Shown: piece by piece, positions 17,230 to 41,588 of the stretch
How positions within the stretch are numbered: the first letter of the stretch is position 1
Layout of the letters: each line of letters begins with the position of its first letter
Source of the DNA: Glandiceps talaboti
Taxonomy: Eukaryota; Hemichordata; Enteropneusta; Spengelidae
Length of the DNA: 64,000 bases
Direction: 5' to 3'
Assembly: GCF_964340395.1 (NCBI RefSeq)
Contig: NC_135570.1
Span: 12,582,822 to 12,646,821, forward strand
Program-made: the position numbers and the translations under genes
The notes under the pieces: generated by a model
What the model was told of the DNA's origin: nothing
Databases searched by the model: none
Seen by the model: only the letters and a program-made list of their open reading frames with translations

Positions 17230-17300
17230 GAAGACACGTTAGTTCAGTAGGTCGGAGCACTCAGGTGATATGGGTTTGACTCAAACACCTGCCACTTTTC
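17230..17300 (+). other. tRNA-like segment (SINE head or tRNA pseudogene)
   Basis: It contains an A-box-like TTAGTTCAGTAGGTCGG and, at the right spacing, a B-box-like GGGTTTGACTC followed by an acceptor-arm-like end. The B box departs from GGTTCRANYC and I cannot fold a full cloverleaf by eye, so this is more likely a decayed SINE head than a functional tRNA gene. Confidence 0.4.
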
Positions 17301-17715
17301 TTTCCTCCGTATAAGAATGTGTTTCTTTCACTTTGTGTGTGGCATACACCCATACTATAATGATTTGAGAATGAAATGTACTCCTAAAGACATTTCACTG
17401 TATTCTAATCTTTGTCAATGTAACCGTCTGATGCATTCCAAGGTCATTAGAATCTTGACAGCATTTATTTATAATGTTTTCAAATGGTCGTAAATGGTCT
17501 ATAGGATTAATATTTGCTGAGAGTTTATACAGTCACATAAACACTTCATATCATTTCATTTTATCTTTATGCATACAATTGTATTTCCAGATTTTGTAAC
17601 TATGTAATCAATCGTCTTGTTTTCTAATTTCAAAGTGTAATTCCTTCGCAAAATGACCAGAGGCTTTGAAACACAAATAAAGTATACGCATGCGTATTTA
17701 TAACAATCATTGCAT

Positions 17716-28725
<11,010 letters not shown>

Positions 28726-31325
28726 GATCAGCGACTGTTTGGTAGAGTACAACAGCAAACGTTACCGTCACATTCAGCGGACTGGCAAATCGTAAACAAT
28801 ATCTAGAACAGTTTCAACTCACTGATTCTGAATCTAAAATATCTCTAAGCATTATGGGAGGAATACTGCTGACACACCTGAATTCACATTTACATTAATG
28901 AAAGTGTGTTAAGTTATGTTTTAAAGCCAATCAGAGTAGCGATTGACAATATCTTGCTTTCTTTTCTTCTTTTCTACAATTTGTTGATTTGTTTCGATCT
29001 TTTACATTTCAATATTACTTCAATTTCCTTTGTTTTATTCCATTTTATTTCATTTTATCTTTACAGATAACAAAGAAGAAGAAGTCCTGTGTATAGCGCC
29101 ATCAGATGGACCCGGTTACGACGTTGACGCAGAGGGTGGAAGGGAACGGGAGAGCGAAAAAACAACGGAGAAAATTTTTGCGCCGTTCTTAACAGTCGAA
29201 CTGAGCGAAAGTCTCTCCACATGTTATACCCCAACCGTAGAGCGCATGGACGCGACAAGTGGTTTGACCACTTAGCCACTGACAAACCCTTTTGATCACA
29301 TCGACAATACAATTGATATATGAGACAAGCAAGGTCTGTCTGACAACCTTTCTCGGGTCTGATATGACACTTTCAAGTTGACTTCGCAAATTGTTAAATG
29401 GACCCTGAACATATCTCGTACTCAAGATTGATGAGGTCAACTTAAGGTTAAAAGTGTTTTCAGTTTATGAATAGAATAAGAAAGGTCACAGCTACATGTA
29501 TGGGCCCGTCAAACACATTAAGTGTTAGGAACAAGGTGTCTTCACAGGTGACACTCGAGGCGACTTTCTCGTAGTAGAACCAGGCGCACACAAAAGGAAT
29601 CAGCTGAGCAAAATTTCACTTCTGGCAATTTCCTCGCACCAATGCCTCTCGTGTGCGAGTAAACTTTAATGAGAATTTGGTCATTCGTGGCCGTGAGCAA
29701 AAAATCTAGCATGTTGGGCATTTATGGCCTCGCGTGAATTTTTCGTCGTGTGTGCGTCTGACTTTCTTTTAAGAGTGCATGTGTGGTGATGACGGAAGAA
29801 CAAAGATATGAGTAAACTTCTCTACGTCAAATACTACGGTATTTTCATTTTACAAGACAAAAGTGTGGACCTTTGGCCATGTAATAAAGCTGATGAGTAG
29901 GTAGTTGTTGATCTACTCCAAGCGTTACCAAACAGTCAGTTACACAGGAAGGGACGACAAATCTCACAGCATACAGCAAAGATTCTAGCACAACAGCCTT
30001 ACACTGGAAGGAGACTTTTATTATATTATTCCATATGAACTCAAAATCCAAATGTAACATTTTACTTGAAAATCTAAGTTTAAAACGAGTATAATAATAA
30101 ATTCTCCTTATTTTACCGTATTTTACAAGCCTACATTGTTTCTGCTTGAAGTGTGCTGATATGAACACGACTCTTTCTTCCCAGAGAAAACTGGACTTCA
30201 GTTATGTTTTCCTTTAAACTAGAATGTATCTAAATGAAAATAACAAAACCTGAAACAAAACATATCGTCTGACAGAGTCGACAAAAATCGTACTTGCACT
30301 GCTACATTTTATCATCCGACTCAAAATCTTACGACAGCACGGTGGACAGTACATTGTTACAATGGTCACTGCACTGATAAATTAGACTTTATGTCTCGCT
30401 ATCACTAATAGTTTGGGTACATGACAACTTCGACTATTTTGACAAAGTCGACGGGAGTGTGATCCCTTGCCCTCATCTGCCCATCATTTGACTAGTTTAT
30501 AATATGTAACCAATGAGGGCGCACTTTTCAAGGAGATTGGACTGGAATGGCATACAACCCCAGCTTGTGTGACAGACAATTCAATGAAGCCAGTCAAGAG
30601 CTGAAATGTACCCAAGAATGTGTAAAACAAAAAACAAAAAACAAAAAACCATGCAGAGATTTGTATATGTGTAATTATAGGGTAACCCCCCCCCCCCCCT
30701 GCATTCTGGAAATGTTAAATGTTAAATTCCAGGGAACTTTAACTTCACGTTTATGTCTTCTTTATAGCTGTTATCTCATCCAATTCCCATGTGCTGTTGA
30801 TCAGCACTGTCTCCGTAATTTTTAGCCAGTCTTGTTGTTATTTATGTTCCTTGATTACTGTATGTCAATTTTTGACCTGAGAGACTGAAAGCGATTTTCC
30901 ATATATACACTAAATAAAGTTATTTCTATTCTCTATTTCTATTCTATGTAAAATTGTATGGTACACTACGTTAAAATTGTCAATAGACCAGAGTCCGAAC
31001 ATAATAAGAGATTTCTTTACAAACAGAATGTGGGCTTTGCAAGGAGAGTTCTTATACTTGATCGTAATTATATTTATATTATATATTATTTATTTGCCAG
31101 AGGTTTTTGTGTTTTTTTACATATCAAGTGAGGAAAATGAAATAATCAAGTAATCACATCGCCAATTAGAAAAAAATATATATAACATAATAACTTGAAC
31201 TTCTGGCTGGACCACAAAAATAGTTTGTTCAAACTAGTCGAGTTCGAGGCCCAAGGAAAACATATACAGTAATATCATATAAAAATAACCAAAAAAAACT
31301 TGAAATAACAGACCAAAACGAAAGC

Positions 31326-31326
<1 letters not shown>

Positions 31327-31362
<36 letters not shown>

Positions 31363-31404
31363 GCAAGCAAGCAAGCAAGCAAGCAGACAAACAAACAAGC
31401 AGGG

Positions 31405-31438
<34 letters not shown>
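31327..31438. repeat. (AC)n-(AAGC)n-(AC)n compound microsatellite
   Basis: Two AC blocks flank AAGC and AAAC tetranucleotides, about 110 bp downstream of the non-LTR fragment on its strand. Confidence 0.96.
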
Positions 31439-31441
<3 letters not shown>

Positions 31442-31548
31442 ACATATGCATGAAGAGCAATGTCTTAATACCAAAAAGAAATACACATGTCGAAAATATA
31501 TACAAGGAGCAAACGAGGGTTATAACGATGTTTTCAGAGTAAATTGAC

Positions 31549-31880
31549 TTAGACGAGTATATACTGTTTTAATTCGGATTTAAAGGTAGATCTTGTTCTT
31601 ATCTTTTTCAGTTGGTCAGGTAACGAATTCCAGTGTTTTGTGGCTGTGTACGTAAAACTGTGTTGGCTCAAAGTGAGATTAACTTTTGGAATGTAGAATT
31701 TGTCTCCTGCTGAGAGTCGTGTCACATAATTATGTGGTATTGGGTCGAGGTAGTCGTGCACTGTCTGTGAGAAATTGTTGTTTTTCAAATCAAAGATAAA
31801 TAAACAAGTATTAAATATACATAACTGGTGAACATTTAAGATGCTAAGTTGGCGAAACAGAGGGGCAGATTTGGAGATAC
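31549..31880 (-). mobile_element. 3' end of a non-LTR retrotransposon ORF2
   Basis: The 79-codon frame at 31549-31788 has the usual C-terminal tail of CR1/L2-like reverse transcriptases: HNYVTRLSAGDKFYIPKVN, then SFTYTATKHWNSLPDQLKK, then STFKSELKQYILV. In-frame sequence upstream (to about 31870) adds FRQLSILNVHQLCIFNTCLF, also typical, though not from an ATG. The element is 5'-truncated here. Confidence 0.8.
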
Positions 31881-33851
31881 TTAGCCAGCAGGGCTTTCCC
31901 TTTCAACTTCGTTTTGGGCTTTCGGGGAGCAACAGCATCCCTGGCATCACCATGACCGCTAGCGGAGAGGGTGAGCACTTTTTTTGAAAATGAGGACAGT
32001 GTGTACTGAAGAAGCCATTTACACTGTAAGATACGTCGCCTGATGTTCAGCCCTCACCGGCCTCCTCTCACACAGGAGGGGTTGGCCGATGTGTGAGGGC
32101 GCCCTGTCACGGCTTACCTTACAGACTAGAAGCCACTTAGCAACATCAAATTTAAAACCATAAATTGAAACCAGTGCTTGAATACTGTCATCAATACTCC
32201 ATAGTTTGGGTACATTAAGTCAGGCAGGCAGGCACACACATTCGCTTGGTTATTGACTGCTTCAACAATGCGTCAAAAGCAGTGCTCTGGTCAAATGTAT
32301 GAAAAAACTGCTCCGAAGGTTTGATTTGATTCATCGTTGGTAAACCTCAGCCTATTTTACAGCACTGTTCCAAGACATACTTTGATATCTTGCTGTATCG
32401 CAAAAGAAATATAGGCTCTGGTTTGTGAGAATGGTTCTCAAAAGTACAAGCAAATTTTTTATCCCTCCTTTTTTAGACCACCAGAATTTTCAAGGCCCTC
32501 CCCGAATGTTTTTCATGACCACATTTTCCTCTCATTAGAGCCCCCTGCGGTAAATTCTGCTCATTCCCTAATGTACTACTCCTGACATGCAGTTACCAGT
32601 ATTTGATTATTGGTACAATGCCTACTCCGCATGATGTTCAGCTACATTTCGAATGATTTATATTATATATAGAAATGAAACCTTGTGAATTCATGGTTCG
32701 TTAAATATGGCACAACACACACCTGTAAGGCCTGCCACTCAAGTTCAATGCCAACTACGCAAGAGAGCAAACTATGGCATTTTCTCATTTAAGCAGTTGA
32801 TTCACAAGGCATCATTCACCGTAATGAGCACATTTGCAACTCAAATCATAAAAAAAGGCATACACTTGTATTTATGTGATATATTTCCATGTGCTATACA
32901 AGTACTGCAGCACAACCTCAGACTGCACTTCAGAGTCACCAGAGAAGGGATGATAGCACAATCAAGAGCATCTTCTGCACTGCACTATGCAACCTGTGGC
33001 ATACAATGTGAAGCACTTCACAAGGTTCGTTCTGATTGGTTAGAAAACAAAGGACACAAAGCACATCTGTTGGCTGTCTTGTTAATGAATTAAGAGTATA
33101 TACATGATTTCCAATCACCGGCCACCTTGTAATAGTTTCACAAGCAGAGCGATAGGAGGTAGGGGGCCCAGGACAATAAAAAACTCTGAAATACATTTTA
33201 TTTCAATGTCTGAACATGCATGATTTTATTTCAAATTTGTGTACATGTGCAAGGACATTTGATCCCAAAACATTTAGAGCAATATAACTTGCTTATACAT
33301 GGAAAAAGTGGTCTCGGATAACTCTGCCTTTAGACTATATATAAGGAGCTTAAATCAAGCAAATCCTATAGAAACAACATGTTAAGTATTCTGATGTATA
33401 CATTGGTCCTTCTCAAAAACATCCTTGGATATTTCCTCTTCATATTACAAACTTTGGGGTTATTAAATTGTTACAACACAGAGTGAGACATATATATATA
33501 GCTAATGCAACTGCCTCGCCTTTCATACACAAAAAGAAGGGTATCCTGAACGATTATTTATCTGCAATTGTACAGCTAAATTTTCCTTCATTGCTAGACA
33601 ATTTAGTAAGTTTTTACAAACTAGCTCACTGATCATGTCCCTTGTCGGAAACCACTCTATTGCCTACATTTTTGGACCATTTTACTATGAACTCTAAGCT
33701 TTGTTCCACCACTTTCGGTTCTATTCCCCTTACATACATAAGAATGTCACATTACCTACTAGTGAATCTGTGAACTAACAGAACATTGATTGAGCTACCT
33801 AAAATAAAAAATTTGACGATTTTTGACTATATTGTGGACAGCTTGGCCTTA

Positions 33852-36800
33852 TTACAATTGACCACTGTCTGCAATTACGATTTTTTTGGATGTTCTGCCA
33901 CTGCTGGATCCATAGTCTTCGATCTTTTTCACAATATCAAGCCCCTCAACTATACTCCCAAATACAACATGCTTTCCATCCAGCCTGTAAACAACAAAAG
34001 TTATTGTTAATTATAAAATTCATGGTGCAACCACAAATGTTACATATTACTACAGCAGGATAACAAACCGAACATATCATTGCAGAAAAAGGTCCCAAAA
34101 ATGGTAGGTACTGCAACAGGGCAGCCAAGGACCAAAGACAAATCAAATCAGGGGCAACAATTCTGGTGAAATCCGAAAATGATAATGATACACAGGTAAT
34201 AAAGGCCCAAGTTAGATGAGTCACATTTACATACTTACTTCTTTATTTATAGTATATTCTAATAAACTCGTTATACACATCTACACATATTTGTTATTTT
34301 GGGTACGAGGCCAGAAATGATTATATGTATGTACTTGTACACTTTCTGGTCTTTTAAAAAATGAAACATTTTTAATAATCGCAGAAAAAGTTTATATAAA
34401 TGTGGAAGACTCCAAAAAAGAATAAAGGAAAAGAGAAGTATACATACGGATAAATTTAGTCTGTAATGCTTTATCTGTTACCAACATTAATGGAACATGA
34501 TCATGGTGCAAAATCGACGCTTAGTTTGATGGTACATGGTTCGCTTGCGACACATGCGACAGCTGATGTGCTGCTTGCCGTGCTCAAGCTCAAACGCAAG
34601 CAAATTGAGCAAATGCTGAGCTCGTGGAGGTTGAATTTTCAAATTCCAAGATTCGAATCATTCGATCTCGCGATAAGACAGAAGTAAATTTTACGACCGT
34701 TGATTCATCGGTACACTCCAAAGCTAGCGCAGCGTTCCCTATATTCTATTTGTATTCCAGCGCGATTCGATCGAGTTAAATATAATGTATTTCTGTGTGT
34801 ATTATAATTAGATATTAATTAGCGATTCAAGATACTGCAATAATAATAAACAAGAACTTGACGGAACTTGTTGATGTTGTCTATATTCACGTTATTCAAT
34901 ATTGTTATAGACACCAGAATTGTTGCCTCATGCCCTTGATCAAATAGAACCATTTCAACACTTCAAAACTCGAGTGCTATTGCACAAATATTCTGGTTGT
35001 ATAAAAACAGTGGAAGTTTACACGATACAGTGTGGAAACTTTGACGGAATTCTAATACTTGGTGAACGCTTACAGTATGCAAGTGTGTAAGTTTTGGTGC
35101 AATAAACTCAATAAAATATTAAGCGTTCCCAGTAAAACAAGATTGGGGCTTGTCAACTTGGATCGATTTTCAAAAATACTTACCATGAAGTCGTTACAGT
35201 GCAAATGAAGAACTGTGACCCATTGGTGTTTACACCAGAATTGGCCATGGACAAAATTCCTGCAAAAAAATGAGAAAAAAATAAATAAAAACTTGACTTT
35301 TTTACTTACAGTGGCAAACCAATATACATTCATGTATAAATATAGAGTTTTGCAAAGCTTTGGTAATCCTGGTAACAGGAGAGAAGCTACAGATGCACAC
35401 GTCTTGCCGCCATTTCCCCCAGTCTATCATCTTCACTTGTTGAAGTACTCTATAGAAAGTACCTTGCCACTTGCATGTTACATAATTGATATACAGTTCG
35501 ATACCATCCTCAATATTTTCCTCTTCATTCATCCAAGGAAAATACTCACAGGGAGGCTGAAGCCTAATCTTTGATGAAGTGACTTAGGTCAGGAATAATC
35601 TAATAGTTATACCTCCTCAAGCATAATTTGACAAACTGGGGGAAATAAGGGCTATTACACTCAATCCACCCAGACATCCCAACGACCAACTTCATTTGAA
35701 TATTGCATTCAAAGTTACTAAGAGACATTCGATTGTTGAAAGTTGGTGTGGATGGTAAACTCCCATCACCAGGCATGAATGATATTGTTAAATTCCTAAG
35801 GATAATACTAAGGGCTAAGGATTCAATTAGTGATCATAACATTAACACTGGAGATGACAACACAGATGCTCATGTAATAGAGAAATCACCCATCACATCA
35901 TCTCAGAAGAATGAGGCATCAAGAATGAGTTCTGCACCAATTTAAAGTCCTTTTCCTTCCCATTCTCCATTATTCATAGTTTCCATATTTGCCATTTCCC
36001 TATCGCTGGGCATCAAACATATGCAATTTTACATGCGAGTGTTATTGTTGACTCGCGCAATACTCAAATGAAGTTGGTCGTACGTTCACAAGTCTGGGTG
36101 GATAGAGTATAAAAGCATTTTGACTTTATTTTGACCACCACAGCACTAATGACAGAGATACGATCATGATGTAGAATTAACAGGGTACAGAATCACTCTT
36201 TTCAAACACATTCAACCCGACTTGTGGGTGTGGTATACCATACTGTATTTGGTGTAAAGGAATCATAGAATGGACTTGGGACACTAAGTTATTTCAACAT
36301 AGTACATAACAAACGAACATGACAAAATACACTCTTGCCAAGCAGGGTGAACACAAGATAATTTGACACCAATGCCAATGTAACACAACTGTATAGTTTG
36401 TGTCGTTTCTTTACAAACGTTTACATGCATCAAAATCTTGATTCTCTACCTGGGCCAGTGTGTTTTAGGTGAAAGTTCTCATCAGGGAATTTGTTGCCAT
36501 AGATACTCTTTCCACCTGTACCATCTCCTTTGGTGAAGTCACCACCTTGGCACATGAAGTCTGGGATTACACGATGGAAAGTACTACCCTTGTATCCATA
36601 GCCTTTCTCCCCAGTACACAAGGCACGGAAATTTTCTGCAATACAAAAGGTATCAAAATTTGACTCATTGAACAGTTACGAATATCACAGAAATATGTCA
36701 AAAGCTTCACCTGTGGGATGTGTCAAACAGGCCACATAAAAAGCCCAAATCATCCATGTTCTAACAAACTTTTTCTCTCAATTGTTCAAGATGACTTCTC

Positions 36801-39651
36801 CCTGATTATATGATCATAACTTTTGTACTAGCTACCCAACTTCCACTACTGATTAAGTCATAGTACTTCACATAATATCCATATAAATGTGATATGCAAA
36901 GGTATTTCAATTTTATCATGAGCAGAACATGTTGACAATGGGCAAATCATTTGTGTGGATCTAATACTGCTGTGAGCTCAAGCAAAGCTCACAGTGTACA
37001 GGATTTTATGAAAACATTTGGGGAATAAATTTTTGCAACACAGAATTGCCGTTGATGAGCTTTTGAATACCAGTTATCTTCAGACAACAATTTTTATGAA
37101 GGAAACCACACTTTTCATAAATTTTTGAACCGATTTTCTTGACAGGCAGAATTTTTGCAAGGAAATAAAGGAAAATGTGTCCACCTGTTATAGGTGCACA
37201 AGATATTGATTGAATAGTTATGAACAAAAGAATTTCCGTATTAAAACTTGTACAGACTCTCTAAATTAGCAATAACTAGAAGTTGAAAAGTACTTTATCT
37301 AAAGCATGGGTTTCATTCAGTTGTTGGCACATTTTTCATGCAAAATTTGCTTTCCTTTTGATTCTCAACATACTATTGTTACACATTATTCCTATGTAAT
37401 TGCTGTGCTTGATTGTTTTTGAAATATGGCACGTAGAAAAAGTTACCAAATACACAACATTCAAGCACACAAATGAAAGAACTGTGGGTGAAACATTGCT
37501 TACATTCCATTAACTAGTCATTATCACAGCATTAATATGGTGAATTTTTTTACTGGTGTTGAGCATGATTGAAAATATCGAACTTTGCAAGTGGGCCATG
37601 TTGTCAAAAGTTCAGCTGCACATTTTCTCAACACAGAAAAGAAGGTTTTTAAAATTACAACATGAAAAACAAGATTTGATATTAATGATGGTCAGCAGGT
37701 ACGTAATCAAAACTGAAATTCATTATATTACCAACCTGCTGTCTTGGGAACAACATCACCACGCAGCTGTATGTGAGAAAGTAGATATGAAGAGGAATTA
37801 TATATATTATTTATATATATTATTTATTAGTTTGGTAACCTTGATAAAAATATACAGTCTTTGGACATTGAACATACATTTTAACGAGAAGAACAGCTTC
37901 AACTCACTGAAGAGAGGATAGTAAAATATATTTAATTGGGATTGGAAAGTCGGGGACAAATGTTGACATTTGTAGCATGTAATTAATATTTATACAAAAT
38001 ATTTTATAACTACTTCCAGTTTCTTGCACAAATGAAGCATGCCACCATTCATTGCATCAACCATGCAACATCAGGGCTCCCCTGGCAAATTAAAGTATTT
38101 TGCCATACAATCTAGAGAATCTCAGAAAATAAAAGTACTTTTGTGAGATTTTTCCTCCGACAATGTTTAAATTTTGATCAACCTGGTTTGCATTTAGCTC
38201 GAGTGAACTTTTCATACACCGACATCCATATACAAGGGCATAGTGGACTGAGAACACAGTGTAAGCAACATTTTATTACACGGGTTTTTTTTGTTTTGTT
38301 TTTTTTTAGTTCTCACCAGTACTACATACCTGATTTGAATCTACAAAAATACAACTCAATTCTAAGACTGAACTTTCAAACAATGAAATGCAATATTATT
38401 CAAAACAGACCATGCCTTGCTGACAAAAGTTAGTGGAACAATAGATGCTGTCATACCATTACCCACAACTGAAAAATTCCACCATCTTTTAGTACATTTC
38501 TTAGCCAACCAACTCAACAACAAACTCAACCCAAAGCGGAATATTTCAGAAACATGCTAATTTGTTCAAAAATTCTTCTAATATGCGAGTTACGACTACG
38601 ACCTTCAGTGCCTTTCAGCGAATCGGAATACAAACACAAGTGTCATGCATTTGGAAATTTCCATGCCTAACAGTAACACCCCTGAGTAATTCAAGAAAAT
38701 TTTCACCTTCCAGAGCTGTACATTCAGGGGTGACAATAAGTTTAACACCCCAACACCGAGACAATAATCCACTTAACACGGTAAACAGGACAAACAACAG
38801 TTATGAAACTAAAAGTCTGTGCTCGTTTCAATCCGTGCATGTTGACCCACACAACACGTGGTGTGCAAGGACGTGCCTTTTACACGGCGCAACTTGCCGC
38901 ATAATGGTGGCATTTTATCCATGGATACTTCGCCTCATGTCAAGCCCGCATTACGCAATCCTGATAACAACTTCTAAGGTTAACGACATCAACGCCACAG
39001 TGTATATCAATTGCGACATTTCGGGTCGTGATAGAATGTTTTGCTATTGACTACCACCCCCACCCCCTTTTTCCGGGTGGTTTGAAAGGTTATCAAACAA
39101 GCAAGGTGGGATAACGAAACACGATTCATTTGTCTAGCCAGAAGGCCCTCATGTCACTTGCAATTGTGAAGCATGAAACAGAAAATTGGCTTCACATTCG
39201 CAAAAATCCGAAAATGGACGTACACACGCGTGTATCTGAGTGTTTGTCATCGATTTTTCAAAATACAGTAGGTGGGCAAAATAACGGCTCGATTCCGACT
39301 AATGCTGTACCATTTCTTTCCTCTCGAAATACAAACGTCAGTGGAACTCGCCAGAGAAGAACACGCAAACAATAAATAATGAGAAAAGAATTAGAAATTC
39401 CATCTCGCGCCATTGGGAAAGTAAAAATTGGCTGTTAATTGTTATGACTGGCCTCGCCTTGTCTGTGAATGACATTTGAAACTGAGCTGTGTATCCCACA
39501 TGCAAAATGATCCACAGCATCCCTTGGCGGCTTGAGTAGTTTCAGTACTATTTTTTCCGTGTATAAATCTTTAAAAACTTACCTCCATTATAATACGACC
39601 GATTGGTTTGCCATCAGCAGTCATATCGAAAAACACTCTTGGCTTTGCCAT
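33852..39651 (-). CDS. PPIA: Cyclophilin A-like peptidyl-prolyl cis-trans isomerase
   Basis: This cytosolic prolyl isomerase catalyses cis-trans interconversion of Xaa-Pro bonds and is the class that binds cyclosporin A. Five coding exons, 39583-39651, 37736-37766, 36450-36635, 35184-35259 and 33852-33984, give 164 residues (human PPIA has 165). The catalytic-site residues are all present: Arg55, Phe60 and Gln63 in [15 protein letters not shown], Phe113 in SQFFICT, Trp121 and His126 in [12 protein letters not shown]. The second exon is a 31-bp microexon ([10 protein letters not shown]), a size I recall also from vertebrate PPIA. There is no signal peptide or extra domain, so it is the single-domain cytosolic form. 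The start ATG is the only sensible one ([14 protein letters not shown]). Retained introns show it is the parental gene and not a retrocopy. Confidence 0.97.
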
Positions 39652-40231
39652 TGTGCACAGAAATCGTCGGAATATGAGGAAATGAATTTTGGAAGTGAAC
39701 AAAGCTCAGACACAGAGTTACTGTAGGAATGCTGCACTGAATGCAAAGGCCCTCTAACTAGACAAACCACGTGGGCTACACGGAACCTCATCACGACATA
39801 ATCAGCATGAAATTAGTGCGCTATAATAACTCGTTAATATTTCCAAATTCATGAAAGTTTCGAACTATATGAACTCTAAAAATTATAAAAACCTAAAACC
39901 TTGAGAGTCAAATCCCATAATATATTCGATGCAATGTCGAACTATTGATTCCATACCATGCTAATTTTTATTGCGGAAGAAGCCATAAATTAGAGTGCTT
40001 CGTCCAATTTTCAGACCGTGAAACCCCGTTTATGAGGCGACCCAGGCGAGGAAAATTTAGATAATGTAACTAATATGCATCGTCAAGTGACATTACTGTA
40101 AACCAGGCCATGAGTGGTGCATGCAGTGCCAGTGCAGTAGGCGTAGTGTTGCTAGACAGACTAATTACAAAGTGCCACAGTTTGCAATCAAAGACCCATT
40201 TTCACTCAAGTTAAAAAACAAACATTTTATC

Positions 40232-40377
<146 letters not shown>

Positions 40378-40389
40378 AGCTTCAAGTTG

Positions 40390-40741
40390 GATCACAGGGC
40401 ATTCAGATCAGGTTTTAGTTATGTTTACGAAAACAAGCAAACAAAATAAATAAATAAATATTGACAAGCATCAACAATGAGAGAGTAATTTCAAATCATA
40501 ATTATCAACTACAAGAATTACTCTATGCTTTCCCATTTGCCAAATTGTAGGGTATGTACAACATTGTGACCATTTCGCATATAGGAAAACATATAGTAAT
40601 TCTTGTAGTTGATAATGATTTGTAACTACTCACTTGTTGATGCTTGTAAGTATTGATTGATTGATTTATTTTATTTGTTTGCTTGTTTGTTCGTCTATTT
40701 TCTTTAACATAACTAACTAAGCCTCAGTGCCCTGTGGTTGG
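40390..40741. mobile_element. Long inverted-repeat (foldback/MITE-like) element
   Basis: Arms of about 130-150 bp are inverted copies with mismatches and small indels. The left arm begins ATCACAGGGCATTCAGATCA (40391), contains TGACAAGCATCAACAA, and ends ATCAACTACAAGAATTACT. The right arm, read in reverse complement, has ACCACAGGGCACTGAGG, TTACAAGCATCAACAA and ATCAACTACAAGAATTACT. The spacer is about 75 bp. No coding capacity. Confidence 0.8.
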
Positions 40742-41570
40742 ATGGGTGATTTTTTTTTTTTAAAAAGCTTTATATCAAGCTATAAATAATTAAATAAAAA
40801 TACGGTTTTTTGCGAACACTCATGACGAGAAGAAGGATGGACCACTTTTAATTTCTTTGACTTGACCCTGTCCGAAGCTGTAGCCCATAGACATGGCTAT
40901 ATCATTATGGCTTCACCCCAAGGCTCGACATAGGCTTTAATATTGACACGACAAACTAGTCAACATTCGAACTATTAAAGGGAGCCATTACTTATCATAA
41001 AGCCCGGGCTGGTGGGGGGGGGGGGGGGGAATTCAAGCCCGTGCTATTGCGTATGTTACTTCAACCCCCCCCCCCCCGATTTCGTTGTGTTAAAAAGTGG
41101 CCTTCTAAAAGTTCTATGTCCTTTCTCTAAAACATAACCCTCCCCGTATTAAAAAAAATCAAAAACAAGGGTTTAAATGCTGTCAATGTGGGACAGCATT
41201 TTAAACATGATTGTTCTCATAAATGGACACGAGTACTAGAATCAATGGTAAGGACTTAATCCCACCGCTGCCACCACGTTACAAAATGTACCCGTGTCGC
41301 TGTTTGGATCACATTAGATGAGCTGAGAGAACTCCAAAGGCTAGTGAGGTAAGTGCACTCCCAACATGGTCGGGACATGTGGACAGGGATCAATATCTCC
41401 ACAACATCATCCCCAATATCTTACCAAATTAGTTCCCGTTTTATCTTCCTATTTTTACATTTACTCCTGGGAATCCCACTCCTATCCTTTCCTCACATCA
41501 CAACTTAGAATTGATTCACTGCATGGTTGTCATTATCAGCAGCGATTTGATTGATATGGTCTGATGGTAC

Positions 41571-41588
41571 CTAACCCTAACCCTAACC
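41571..41588. repeat. Interstitial telomere-like repeat
   Basis: Three perfect tandem CTAACC units (reverse complement GGTTAG, the TTAGGG telomere motif in another phase). Only 18 bp, so it may be chance or a repair scar. Confidence 0.6.

Larger units (their letters stand above)
28726..33851. other. Intergenic region between SLC5 copy 2 and cyclophilin A
   Basis: It holds the promoter side of SLC5 copy 2 and the 3' side of cyclophilin A. The only recognised items are the non-LTR 3' fragment at 31549-31880 and an AC/AAGC microsatellite at 31327-31438. A 128-codon + strand frame at 32707-33093 and an 81-codon frame at 29030-29275 show no recognisable domain. Confidence 0.5.

Noticed and set aside
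32707-33093. 128-codon + strand frame
   Set aside because: No recognisable domain, no splice or codon-bias support, and no neighbouring exons. Nearby, PVLEYCHQYSIVWVH at about 32165-32210 faintly recalls a reverse-transcriptase tail, but is too short and isolated to call.
35703-35945. 80-codon + strand frame within cyclophilin A intron 3
   Set aside because: No domain and on the opposite strand of a well-defined intron; treated as chance.
36967-36995. Short hairpin CTGTGAGCT / AGCTCACAG in cyclophilin A intron
   Set aside because: A nine-base stem with a seven-base loop is too short for a pre-miRNA and common by chance at this scale.
38562-39050. 162-codon + strand frame in cyclophilin A intron 1
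   Set aside because: No homology recognised; composition is ordinary and it lies antisense near a promoter where stops may be fewer by chance.
41571-41588. Telomere fusion site
   Set aside because: Only three CTAACC units without degenerate flanks; insufficient to infer a fusion.
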